Origin: Burkholderiaceae bacterium
Lineage (GTDB): Bacteria; Pseudomonadota; Gammaproteobacteria; Burkholderiales; Burkholderiaceae
Length of the DNA stretch: 32,150 nucleotides
NCBI GenBank assembly: GCA_021166835.1
Contig: JAJPEN010000036.1
Coordinates: forward strand, 1 to 32,150
Direction of reading: 5' to 3'
Position 1 is the stretch's first letter, and every line of letters begins with the position of its first letter. The position numbers were made by a program, and so were the translations under genes. Shown here one piece after another: positions 1 through 6,199 of this stretch. The notes below the pieces were generated by a model that was given only the letters and a program-made list of their open reading frames with translations, made no database searches and was not told where the DNA came from.

Positions 1-68
1 TCGCCGAGAAACTCCCGGCGCCTCGTGCGTTTGGTCGACTGACCCAGTCCCAGGCTCTGCTGCTTCAT
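1..68 (-). CDS. IS5-family transposase, N-terminal fragment
   Basis: The reverse strand from base 68 opens with ATG and reads MKQQSLGLGQSTKRTRRREF followed by LG before the window ends. The pattern MKQ-x-SLG followed by a KRTR-x-x-EFL block is the characteristic start of IS5-group DDE transposases; in the family the next residues lead into a VPW motif. Only 22 complete codons are visible, so the catalytic domain cannot be inspected. The gene is partial because the window ends, not because of a visible mutation. Confidence 0.7.
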   Translation of the reverse strand, partial: MKQQSLGLGQSTKRTRRREFLG

Positions 69-136
69 GACCAAGATCGTCTCAGCCATCGGCCCCGATG
101 CCAAGCACAACCGCGTCGGATTAATTCAGAAAGTCC
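1..136 (-). mobile_element. IS5-family insertion sequence, right part, cut by window edge
   Basis: The window begins inside an insertion sequence oriented toward the left edge. The first 68 bases encode, on the minus strand, the N-terminus of an IS5-family transposase. Bases 69-136 are its upstream leader and outer end. Read outward to inward, the tip is GGACTTTCTGAATTAATCCG, a plausible terminal inverted repeat starting with GG as in many IS5 members. It abuts CTAG at 137-140, which matches the YTAR target preference known for the IS5 subgroup. The other terminus lies outside the window, so the inverted-repeat match cannot be tested here. Confidence 0.65.
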
Positions 137-140
137 CTAG
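137..140. repeat. Candidate IS5 target duplication (CTAG)
   Basis: CTAG directly follows the presumed IS end. It fits the 4-bp YTAR target duplication of the IS5 subgroup. The same bases supply the TAG stop codon of the toxin gene on the minus strand (CTA at 137-139). The second copy would lie outside the window. Confidence 0.45.
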
Positions 141-559
141 CGGGGCGCGTCGGCCTGGGCGAGGGGAACGCCTTCGGCTGTTGCGGCGCGTTTCAGCGCC
201 TCGTCGAAGGTGGCGAGCGCACTGCGCGACGACAGGGCGAGTTCGAGATAGCCGGCGTCATACGCGGTGAGCGAATGCCGGGAGGCAAGCTCGTCGGCGC
301 GCAGGACCGCGCTGCTCGAAACCGGCTCGAGCGCGATCGGCAACGACAGGAAGTCGTCGAGCAGGCCACGACGCGCCGCCGGGCGCAGCCGGCCTCGCCG
401 CTCGGCGGTGCGCAACGCGTTCGCGACCTCGAGGAGCAGCAGCGAAGGCGCCCGGATCCGTTCGCGCACGCCGTGATGGATCAGGATGCGCGCCTCGTCG
501 CTGCGCTCGTCGGGCAGCAGCCACGCCAGCACTACCGATGCATCGAGAACGACGGGCAT
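137..559 (-). CDS. vapC: PIN-domain ribonuclease toxin, VapC family
   Basis: A 140-residue PIN-domain protein, expected to be the Mg2+-dependent RNase toxin of a type II toxin-antitoxin pair. It opens MPVVLDASVVLAWLLPDE, where Asp6 is the first acidic metal ligand. A central LLLLEVANAL segment carries the conserved Glu, and LTAYDAGYLELAL carries the third acidic residue, followed by an ALATFDEAL block near the C-terminus; this is the usual PIN order and length. I chose the ATG at 559 because it puts the PIN start at the N-terminus and a GAAGG Shine-Dalgarno lies just upstream; a longer reading to 670 would run into the antitoxin gene. The start is 16 bases after the antitoxin stop. Its stop codon lies in the CTAG next to the IS5 element, so the insertion leaves the protein intact. 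Confidence 0.88.
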   Translation of the reverse strand: MPVVLDASVVLAWLLPDERSDEARILIHHGVRERIRAPSLLLLEVANALRTAERRGRLRPAARRGLLDDFLSLPIALEPVSSSAVLRADELASRHSLTAYDAGYLELALSSRSALATFDEALKRAATAEGVPLAQADAPR

Positions 560-575
560 GCGCCTTCGGGGACGA

Positions 576-869
576 TCAGTACCGGTGGCCCGAATGGGCG
601 AGATCGCGCACGCTCTCGCCCGGTTCGAGGATGCCGGACAGCGTGACCCCTTGCCGCGCGAGGCGCGCACGCAAGCGATCGACCCTGTCGAGCATCTGCA
701 TGATGGACGCGTCGTCCTCCCCCTCGAAGGGGATCAACTGGGCGACCGGCTTTCCGTGGCGCGTGATGACGAAACGCTCGCCGCGCTCGGCCCGCTCGAG
801 CAGCCCGGACAGATGAGTCTTTGCATCGTAGGCGCTGACCGGTTCGGCCGCGATGAGCTTTTCCTTCAT
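576..869 (-). CDS. Antitoxin, Phd/YefM type
   Basis: A 97-residue protein whose N-terminal half has the Phd/YefM fold signature: VSAYDAKTHLSGLLERAERG, then ERFVITRHGKPVAQLIPF. This domain forms the DNA-binding dimer that represses its own operon. The C-terminal tail (about residues 55-97, DRVDRLRARLARQG onward) should wrap the toxin and block its active site. The ATG at 869 removes an uncharacteristic upstream extension and falls just after a promoter with a consensus -35. No Shine-Dalgarno is visible between that promoter and the ATG. Order (antitoxin first, toxin 16 bases later) is the standard arrangement. Phd-type antitoxins commonly partner PIN toxins. Confidence 0.85.
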   Translation of the reverse strand: MKEKLIAAEPVSAYDAKTHLSGLLERAERGERFVITRHGKPVAQLIPFEGEDDASIMQMLDRVDRLRARLARQGVTLSGILEPGESVRDLAHSGHRY

Positions 870-872
870 GCA

Positions 873-905
873 GACCAGTCTCGACCAGTCTGAGGCGAAT
901 GTCAA
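873..905 (-). promoter_or_regulatory. Candidate autoregulated toxin-antitoxin promoter
   Basis: On the minus strand a perfect TTGACA -35 box lies at 905-900. A weak -10 box, GAGACT, lies 17 bases on at 882-877. Two copies of AGACTGGTC (plus-strand gaccagtct at 873-881 and 883-891) with a 10-bp period overlap the -10 region, as expected for an antitoxin-bound operator. Transcription would begin about at 870, almost on the ATG at 869, so the transcript may be leaderless. Promoter strength and start are inferred. Confidence 0.45.
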
Positions 906-915
906 CGCTCGAAGC

Positions 916-2295
916 TCAGCCGAACACGTAGCGGCAGCCCGCCACCGCCGCGACCACCGCAACGAAGTCTGCCGTCAACGCGGCGACGAGCGTGTGCCGC
1001 ACGCGCCGCACCTGCACGGCGCCGAAGTAGACGGCGAGCACGTAGAAGGTCGTCTCCGAAGATCCCTGCAGCGTGCTCACCAGATAGCCGACGTAGCTGT
1101 CGGGCCCGATCGCCGGGTCGCCGATGATCGACGCCATCACACCGTAGGCGCCCGAGCCCGACAGCGGACGCAGCAGCGCCATCGGCAGCGCTTCGGCGGG
1201 CAGGCCGAAGCGCGCGGTGAAGCCGCCGATGGCGCCGACGATCGCGTCGAGCGCGCCGCTCGCCCGCAGCATGCCGATCGCCACGAGGATCGCGACGAGG
1301 TACGGGATGATGCGCACCGCCACCTCGAAGCCGTCCTTCGCGCCCTCGACGAAGCTCTCGTAGACGCGAACGCCGCGCAGCAGTCCGAAGCACAGGAAGC
1401 CGGCGACGAGCGCCGGCACGATCCACGGCGAGATCGTCCGTCCCCAGACGACGGTGACGGGCACCAGCGCCGCCAGCGCGACGAGCGCGAGCACCGACGC
1501 CCAGAACGGATAGGCGGTAGTGCCAGCGGAATCGGCCGCAAGCGCAGCGGAAACGGCTGCATCGACATTCGCAGCGTCTGCGCTCGCCGCCGCGTCTTTC
1601 GGGACACCGGCGCCCCCCAGGACGCGGGCATCACCGCCGCGACCCGCCGTCGGCCGCGTCGACGGCGTCGCGCCACCGTCCTCGCCCACCGGAAAGAACC
1701 TCGCCAGCGCGAACGCCGTCGCCACCGCCGCCATCGTCCCGCAGATCGACGCGAAGAGCGTGGTCGGCAGGATTCCCGCCGGGTCGCTCGAACCCGCCGA
1801 GGCGCGCAGCGCGATCACCGCCGTGGGCAGCAGCGTGACGCTCGACGTGTTGATCGCGAGGAACAGCGCCATCGCATCGGTGGCCGTTCCCGGGCGCGGA
1901 TTGAGCCGGTCCAGCTCCTGCATCGCGCGGATGCCGAAGGGCGTTGCCGCATTGCCGAGCCCGAGCGCGTTGGCCGACAGGTTCAGCACCATCGCGCCCA
2001 TCGCCGGATGCTCGGGCGGAACGTCGCGAAAGAGCCGCGTCATCAGCGGACGGATCAGCCGCGCGAGGATCGTCAGCAGGCCGCCGGCCTCGGCGACCTT
2101 CATCAGGCCGAGGAACAGCGCCATCGCGCCGACCAGCCCGATCGCCAGGGTGACCGCATCGCCCGCCGACGCGATGGTCGCCGCCGACAGCGCCTGCATC
2201 GGCGACGGCGCCCCGGCGGCGGCTATCGTGAAGAACTCGCGCCAGGCCGCCGTGCCGAAGGCGACGAGGACGATCGCCAGGAAGATCGCGTTCAA
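916..2295 (-). CDS. Fused SpmA-SpmB nucleoside-recognition (Gate) membrane protein
   Basis: A 459-residue polytopic membrane protein joining the two spore-maturation-type Gate domains that are separate proteins in Bacillus. Residues 1-205 are SpmA-like and contain the family block NLSANALGLGNAATPFG at about 105-121. Residues about 205-260 are a Gly/Ala/Asp-rich linker. Residues 261-459 are SpmB-like, with PLSGSGAYGVMASIIGDPAI and QGSSETTFYVLAVYFGAV. The start is TTG at 2295, overlapping the TGA of the upstream amidohydrolase (TTGA), which implies translational coupling. Family members in non-sporulating proteobacteria have no settled role; the Gate domain is shared with nucleoside transporters, so solute movement is a reasonable guess. 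It is the last gene of the usp-amidohydrolase operon. Confidence 0.85.
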   Translation of the reverse strand: MNAIFLAIVLVAFGTAAWREFFTIAAAGAPSPMQALSAATIASAGDAVTLAIGLVGAMALFLGLMKVAEAGGLLTILARLIRPLMTRLFRDVPPEHPAMGAMVLNLSANALGLGNAATPFGIRAMQELDRLNPRPGTATDAMALFLAINTSSVTLLPTAVIALRASAGSSDPAGILPTTLFASICGTMAAVATAFALARFFPVGEDGGATPSTRPTAGRGGDARVLGGAGVPKDAAASADAANVDAAVSAALAADSAGTTAYPFWASVLALVALAALVPVTVVWGRTISPWIVPALVAGFLCFGLLRGVRVYESFVEGAKDGFEVAVRIIPYLVAILVAIGMLRASGALDAIVGAIGGFTARFGLPAEALPMALLRPLSGSGAYGVMASIIGDPAIGPDSYVGYLVSTLQGSSETTFYVLAVYFGAVQVRRVRHTLVAALTADFVAVVAAVAGCRYVFG

Positions 2296-3158
2296 GCGAG
2301 CTTCAGCAGGCGGACCGCGTTCTCCTTCATGATCAGCGGGCGCACTTCCGGCTTGATCGGGAGCTTCTCGAAATCGGCGATCCAGCGATCGGGCAGGATC
2401 ACCGGGTTGTCGCTGCCGAACAGCACGCGGTCCTTCAGCAGCGTGTTCGCGTACTGCACGAGCTTCGGCTCGAAATACTTCGGCGACCAGCCCGAGAGGT
2501 CGATCCACGTGTTCGGCTTGTGCAGCGCCACCGACAGCTGCTCGTCCTGCCACGGCACGGCCGGATGCGCCATGACGATCTGCAGGTCGGGGAAGTCGGC
2601 GGCGACGTCGTCGAGCAGGATCGGATCGGCGTACTTGATCCGCAATCCGCCGCCCCCGCGCATGCCGGCGCCGATGCCGGTCTGGCCGGTGTGGAACAGC
2701 GCCGGCAGGCCCGCTTCGGCGATCACCTCGTACAGCGGATAGGCGTCGCGGTCGTTCGGGCAGAAGCCCTGGATGATCGGATGGAACTTGAAGCCCTTGA
2801 CGCCGAAGTGCTCGATGAGCCGGCGCGCCTCGCGCACGCCCATCCTGCCGCGGGCGGGGTCGATGCTCGCGAACGGGATGCAGATGTCGGAGTGCTCGGC
2901 CGCCGACTCGGCGACCTCCTCGTTCGAGATGCGCTTGATCCCCATCCCGCGTTCGTGATCGACGGTGAACACGACGAAGCCGATTCTGCGTTGCCGGTAG
3001 TAGTCGGCCATCTGCGCGATCGTCGGGTGCTTGACCTCGTAGCGGAAATACCTGCCGCGCGCCTCCAGCGCTTCGGCCTGCGCCTCGTCGGGCAGCATGC
3101 GCGTGGAGGTTTCGGCGTGCGTGTGGATGTCGATCGCGACCAGCTCGTCGATGTTCAT
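2292..3158 (-). CDS. Amidohydrolase-2 family metal-dependent hydrolase
   Basis: A 288-residue TIM-barrel enzyme of the amidohydrolase-2 family (the ACMSD / oxalomesaconate hydratase / resorcylate decarboxylase group). The metal-site pattern is complete: His12 and His14 in DIHTH, His156 in LFHTGQTG, His198 in MAHPAVPW and Asp250 in FGSDNP. Members either hydrolyse C-N or C-O bonds or decarboxylate and hydrate carboxylates, so the reaction cannot be fixed from sequence. The ATG at 3158 has a GGAGA Shine-Dalgarno and starts exactly before the first metal motif. It lies 26 bases after the stress-protein gene and overlaps the SpmAB start, so the three are probably co-transcribed. Confidence 0.85.
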   Translation of the reverse strand: MNIDELVAIDIHTHAETSTRMLPDEAQAEALEARGRYFRYEVKHPTIAQMADYYRQRRIGFVVFTVDHERGMGIKRISNEEVAESAAEHSDICIPFASIDPARGRMGVREARRLIEHFGVKGFKFHPIIQGFCPNDRDAYPLYEVIAEAGLPALFHTGQTGIGAGMRGGGGLRIKYADPILLDDVAADFPDLQIVMAHPAVPWQDEQLSVALHKPNTWIDLSGWSPKYFEPKLVQYANTLLKDRVLFGSDNPVILPDRWIADFEKLPIKPEVRPLIMKENAVRLLKLA

Positions 3159-3184
3159 GGAGCGTTCTCCGGCAAAGGAATCGT

Positions 3185-3634
3185 TCAGGCTTTCGCGCGC
3201 ACGAGCAGCACCGGCACCGGCGAGGTGCGCGCCACCAGCTCGGCGTCGCTGCCCATCAGCACCCGGTCTACGCCGCGCCGGCCATGCGTGCCGAGGACGA
3301 TCAGGTCGGCCTTCCACAGCGCCGCCTGCTCGACGACGATGCGCGCGACGCGCTCGCCGCTGCTCTGGATCACCTCGCTCTCGACGACCAGGCCCTGCGC
3401 CTCGATCGGATCGCGCGCCTTGCGCAGCAGCGCCTCGCCGGCGGCGAGCAGCCCCGGAAGGATCTCGTTCGCGTACACCGCGCCGACCTCGAAGCCGGTG
3501 ATGTACAGTAGCGGATCGACGACGTGGATGAGCCGCACGCGCGACGAGCACAGCTTCGCGAGCCGGACCGCCTCGGCCAGCGCTTCGTCGGAGGTGGGGC
3601 TGCCGTCGTAGGGCACGAGTATGCGTTCGTACAT
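3185..3634 (-). CDS. Universal stress protein, UspA family
   Basis: A 149-residue cytoplasmic Usp-domain protein. The N-terminal strand YERILVPYDGS carries the conserved Asp10. The C-terminal nucleotide loop GTHGRRGVDRVLMGSDAE fits the G-x2-G-x9-G-S pattern of ATP-binding Usp proteins, so this is expected to be the ATP-binding, FK-type subclass. ATG at 3634 is preceded by a good GAGGAGA ribosome site. It is the first gene of an operon with the amidohydrolase and SpmAB genes. The upstream 159 bases hold unusual tandem repeats rather than a clear sigma-70 promoter. Confidence 0.93.
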   Translation of the reverse strand: MYERILVPYDGSPTSDEALAEAVRLAKLCSSRVRLIHVVDPLLYITGFEVGAVYANEILPGLLAAGEALLRKARDPIEAQGLVVESEVIQSSGERVARIVVEQAALWKADLIVLGTHGRRGVDRVLMGSDAELVARTSPVPVLLVRAKA

Positions 3635-3657
3635 GTCGGTCTCCTCGCTGCAGAGTG

Positions 3658-3677
3658 CGGACTACAGCGGACTACAG
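3658..3677. repeat. Perfect 10-bp tandem duplication
   Basis: CGGACTACAG occurs twice head-to-tail (3658-3667, 3668-3677), 24 bases upstream of the stress-protein start codon. It sits where that operon's promoter is expected. Confidence 0.7.
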
Positions 3678-3710
3678 TCTAGGGCCGGAACGGGCCGGCG
3701 CGCGACGCCG

Positions 3711-3790
3711 CGTGCAGTGTGGCCTGCGCTTGCGCAGTGTGGCCTGCGCTCGCGCAGCGCGGCCTGCGCTCGTGCAGCGCGGCCTGCGCT
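3711..3790. repeat. Four 20-bp tandem repeats, each a potential hairpin
   Basis: Four consecutive units of exactly 20 bp (3711-3730, 3731-3750, 3751-3770, 3771-3790). Consensus, in halves: YGYGCAGYGY then GGCCTGCGCT, the second half being invariant. Within each unit GCGCAG (or GTGCAG) can pair with CTGCGC around a six-base loop, so the array can fold as four adjacent small stem-loops. Twenty is not a multiple of three and no gene covers it. It lies between the stop of the GntR regulator gene (3794) and the usp promoter region, both on the minus strand, so it may act in termination of one or control of the other. Confidence 0.85.
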
Positions 3791-3793
3791 CCG

Positions 3794-4477
3794 TCAGACA
3801 CCGGGAATCTGCAGCTTCACCCCGGCGCGGCCGGCCGCGTTCACGATGTGCATGCGCATCGCGCGGCGCGCCGCCTTGCCCGAGCGTTCGCCGAGGGCAT
3901 CGAGGATGCGCGCATGCTCGCGGATCGGCTCGCGCACACGCACCGGGTCGGCGAAGGCGACGCGGCGGCTGCCCTCCACCACCTCGGCAAGACTCTCGGC
4001 AAGCTCGATCAGCATCGGACTCCCGGCGATCTCGAAGATCTCCGCATGAAAGGCGCTGTCGGCCTCGGCCATCGCGACCAGGTCGCCCGCGTCGGCGGCG
4101 GCCTGCATTCTCGCCACGTGCCGCGCCAGGCGCGCCAGCCCGGCGCTGGTGACGGCGTCGGCCGCCATCGCCGCGGCAAGCTCCTCGACCTGGCTGCGCA
4201 GCAGGTACACGTCGCGCAGCGCGTAGCGCCCCTGGAAGCGTCCGTAGGCCGCTCCGCGGCCCTTCTCGCCCGGCAGCGCGATGAACACGCCACGGCCCGC
4301 TTCGCTGCGCAGCAGGCCGAGGCCCTCGAGCATGGTGATCGCCTCGCGCAGCGAGGCGCGGCTGACGCCCAGTTCTTCGGCGAGCTGGCGCTGGCCGGGC
4401 AGGCGCCCGCCCTGCTTCCACTCGCCCCGGCGGATTCGCTGCTGCAACTCGTGTGCGACGTGCTCTACGGTACCCAT
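3794..4477 (-). CDS. GntR-family transcriptional regulator, FCD (FadR) subfamily
   Basis: A 227-residue regulator. The N-terminal winged helix (about 3-68) contains LPGQRQLAEELGVSRASLRE followed by AITMLEGLGLL and a GRGVFI wing. The C-terminal all-helical FCD ligand domain (about 85-215) has the metal-binding set Asp140, His144, His188 and His210, so a small carboxylate-type effector held by a metal is likely. It is divergent from the amidase-transporter operon 135 bases away, and that gap contains a paired GGT-N3-ACC site typical of FadR-type operators. It is therefore the probable local repressor, relieved by a ureide or its breakdown product. The ATG at 4477 gives the expected family length. 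Confidence 0.9.
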   Translation of the reverse strand: MGTVEHVAHELQQRIRRGEWKQGGRLPGQRQLAEELGVSRASLREAITMLEGLGLLRSEAGRGVFIALPGEKGRGAAYGRFQGRYALRDVYLLRSQVEELAAAMAADAVTSAGLARLARHVARMQAAADAGDLVAMAEADSAFHAEIFEIAGSPMLIELAESLAEVVEGSRRVAFADPVRVREPIREHARILDALGERSGKAARRAMRMHIVNAAGRAGVKLQIPGV

Positions 4478-4482
4478 CGGGA

Positions 4483-4511
4483 TTGACACCGGGCAGGACC
4501 CTCGGCAGGAT
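4483..4511 (+). promoter_or_regulatory. Candidate sigma-70 promoter of the amidase-transporter operon
   Basis: A perfect TTGACA -35 (4483-4488) is followed after 17 bases by CAGGAT (4506-4511), which keeps three of the six consensus -10 bases. The expected transcript start near 4518 lies just before the operator at 4522-4545. That placement suits steric repression by the divergent GntR protein. Confidence 0.45.
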
Positions 4512-4521
4512 GAGCGGAAAA

Positions 4522-4545
4522 TCCGGTCTGACCGGTAAGACCGGA
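4522..4545. promoter_or_regulatory. Paired GntR/FadR-type operator
   Basis: A 24-bp near-perfect palindrome whose core is GGTCTGACCGGTAAGACC (4525-4542). It consists of two abutting GGT-N3-ACC sites (4525-4533 and 4534-4542). GGTC-N-GACC is the classical recognition pattern of FadR-subfamily regulators such as FadR, LldR and PdhR. Outer arms TCCGGTCT and AGACCGGA are exact reverse complements. Position between the divergent regulator and operon makes it the likely binding site for the regulator at 3794-4477, possibly for two dimers. Confidence 0.75.
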
Positions 4546-4550
4546 CATTG

Positions 4551-4570
4551 GACCCAACCGGACCCAACGG
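4551..4570. repeat. 10-bp tandem duplication downstream of the operator
   Basis: GACCCAACCG (4551-4560) is followed directly by GACCCAACGG (4561-4570), one mismatch. It lies in the presumed 5' leader of the amidase message. A regulatory role is possible but not shown. Confidence 0.55.
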
Positions 4571-4612
4571 CGGCAACTGTAGCGCACCCCGCCCGCCCCG
4601 AAGCCCATCGTC

Positions 4613-6199
4613 ATGCCCGAAGCACTCCCTCGCGACGCCGCCGACCTTGCACAGCGCCTCGAGCAGTCGCTCGATGCGATCGCCCGCCTCACCCGCTATC
4701 CGCATCCGGGCCGGCACGCGGCGTGGGTCGAGCGCCTGCGCGTCAATCTTCCCGAGTTGCGCGCGTTCGAAGCATCGAACCCGCGCGCCGATCTCGGCTA
4801 TCTCGCGCCGCCTCCCGTAGCCGTTCGCATCGCCGACAGCGCAGGCGAGGCCGGCGCGCACGGCGCAGCCGGGGGCGCCCCTCGCGCCACGGCCCAGGGT
4901 CTCGCGCAGGCCGCGCGCGCCGCCGTTGCGCAGGCGCGGCGCCGGGGCGACCTGCACGCGTTCATCTCGCTCGCCGAAGACGAAGCGATCGACGCCGCCG
5001 CGGCGCAGATCGAGCGCCGCCTGGACGCCGGCGAAGCGCTCGCGCTCGCCGGCACGCCGGTGGCGGTCAAGGACCTGATGCCCGTGGCCGGCTTCGTGCA
5101 GACCAACGGCACCGGCGACTCGGCAGGCGCCGCTCCCGCGGCCGACGACGCGCTCGCCGTCGCCCGCCTGCGTGCCGCCGGCGCGATCGTGATCGGCACG
5201 GCGAACCTGCACGAACTCGCCTACGGCATCACCAGCGACAACCCGCACTTCGGGCGCGTGGTCAACCCCGACCACCCCGCGCACACGCCCGGCGGCTCCA
5301 GCGGCGGATCGGCCGCCGCGGTCGCGGCCGGCATCGTCCGCATCGCGATCGGCACCGACACCGCCGGCTCGATCCGCATTCCGGCCGCCTGCTGCGGCGT
5401 CGTCGGCTTCAAGCCGAGCTTCGATGCGGTCCCGCGCGACGGCGCGCAGGCGCTCGGGGCGAGCCTCGACCACATCGGTCCCATCGCGGCAAGCGTCGCG
5501 GAAGCCTCGATCGCGTTCTCCGTGCTCGCCGGCCAGGCGGCTCGCACGGCCAGGCCCGCGCCGCTGGCCGGATTGCGGATCGGCGTGCCGCGCCGGCACT
5601 TCTTCGAGCCGATCGCCGACGACGTCCGATCGGCCGTGGAAGCGGCGATCGCTCGCATGCGCGACGACGGCGCGATCATCATCGACGTCGACGTCGCGGG
5701 AATCGAGTCGAGCGCTGCGCTGCAGTTCGTCACGCTGTGCAGCGAAGCCACCGACCTGCACTGGCACCGGCTGCTCGCAAGACCCGAAACGCTCGGCACG
5801 GACGTACGGGTGCGCCTGGAGATCGGCCAGTTCCTGCCGGCGATCTGGTACGCGCGCGCGCAGCGCGGCCGCGCCGACCTGGCCGCCGCCTTCGAGCAGG
5901 CGATGCACGAAGTCGACGTCCTCGTCATGCCGACGCTGCGCATCGCCGCGCCCCGGCTCGCAGCGAGCGCTCCGGTGATCGGCGGACGCGAAATGCCGTT
6001 GCATACCGCGCTCACCTCGCTCACGATGCCTTTCAACCTCAGCGGAATGCCGGCGCTCACGCTGCCTTGCGGCCTCGGCGAGAACGGCGCGCCGATCGGC
6101 GCGCAGATCGCCGGGCGGCGCGGCGACGACTGGCGCGTCCTCGACACCGGCGCGCGCCTCGAAGAACTGATCGAACCCAACCGAAGGAGGAAGCCGTGA
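4613..6199 (+). CDS. Amidase-signature family hydrolase
   Basis: A 528-residue cytoplasmic amide hydrolase. The Ser-cisSer-Lys triad is intact: Lys153 in TPVAVKDLMP, the cis-Ser at 229 in the GGSSGGSAAAVAAG loop (nucleophile minus 24, as in GatA) and the nucleophilic Ser253 in GTDTAGSIRIPAACCG. The N-terminal ~110 residues are longer than in the minimal fold and rich in Ala and Arg. It leads an operon with a complete HAAT-type ABC importer and a ureidoglycolate lyase. The substrate is therefore probably an amide or ureide carried in by that importer; the sequence alone does not name it. The binding-protein gene starts inside its stop codon region (GTGA). No strong ribosome site precedes the ATG, and the start rests on length and on the promoter position. 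Confidence 0.88.
   Translation: MPEALPRDAADLAQRLEQSLDAIARLTRYPHPGRHAAWVERLRVNLPELRAFEASNPRADLGYLAPPPVAVRIADSAGEAGAHGAAGGAPRATAQGLAQAARAAVAQARRRGDLHAFISLAEDEAIDAAAAQIERRLDAGEALALAGTPVAVKDLMPVAGFVQTNGTGDSAGAAPAADDALAVARLRAAGAIVIGTANLHELAYGITSDNPHFGRVVNPDHPAHTPGGSSGGSAAAVAAGIVRIAIGTDTAGSIRIPAACCGVVGFKPSFDAVPRDGAQALGASLDHIGPIAASVAEASIAFSVLAGQAARTARPAPLAGLRIGVPRRHFFEPIADDVRSAVEAAIARMRDDGAIIIDVDVAGIESSAALQFVTLCSEATDLHWHRLLARPETLGTDVRVRLEIGQFLPAIWYARAQRGRADLAAAFEQAMHEVDVLVMPTLRIAAPRLAASAPVIGGREMPLHTALTSLTMPFNLSGMPALTLPCGLGENGAPIGAQIAGRRGDDWRVLDTGARLEELIEPNRRRKP

Noticed and set aside
67..270. Small plus-strand gene at the left edge
   Set aside because: The same DNA encodes the IS5 transposase start on the other strand and then the end of the toxin gene. 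The plus-strand translation has no family features.
3668..3678. Shared 11-mer CGGACTACAGT upstream of usp and upstream of the small cysteine-rich gene (13764-13774) as a common regulatory site
   Set aside because: A single shared 11-mer is expected by chance in 32 kb of biased composition, and it lies in opposite orientation relative to the two genes.
3711..3790. CRISPR array
   Set aside because: The repeats are directly adjacent with no spacers, and no cas genes are present.
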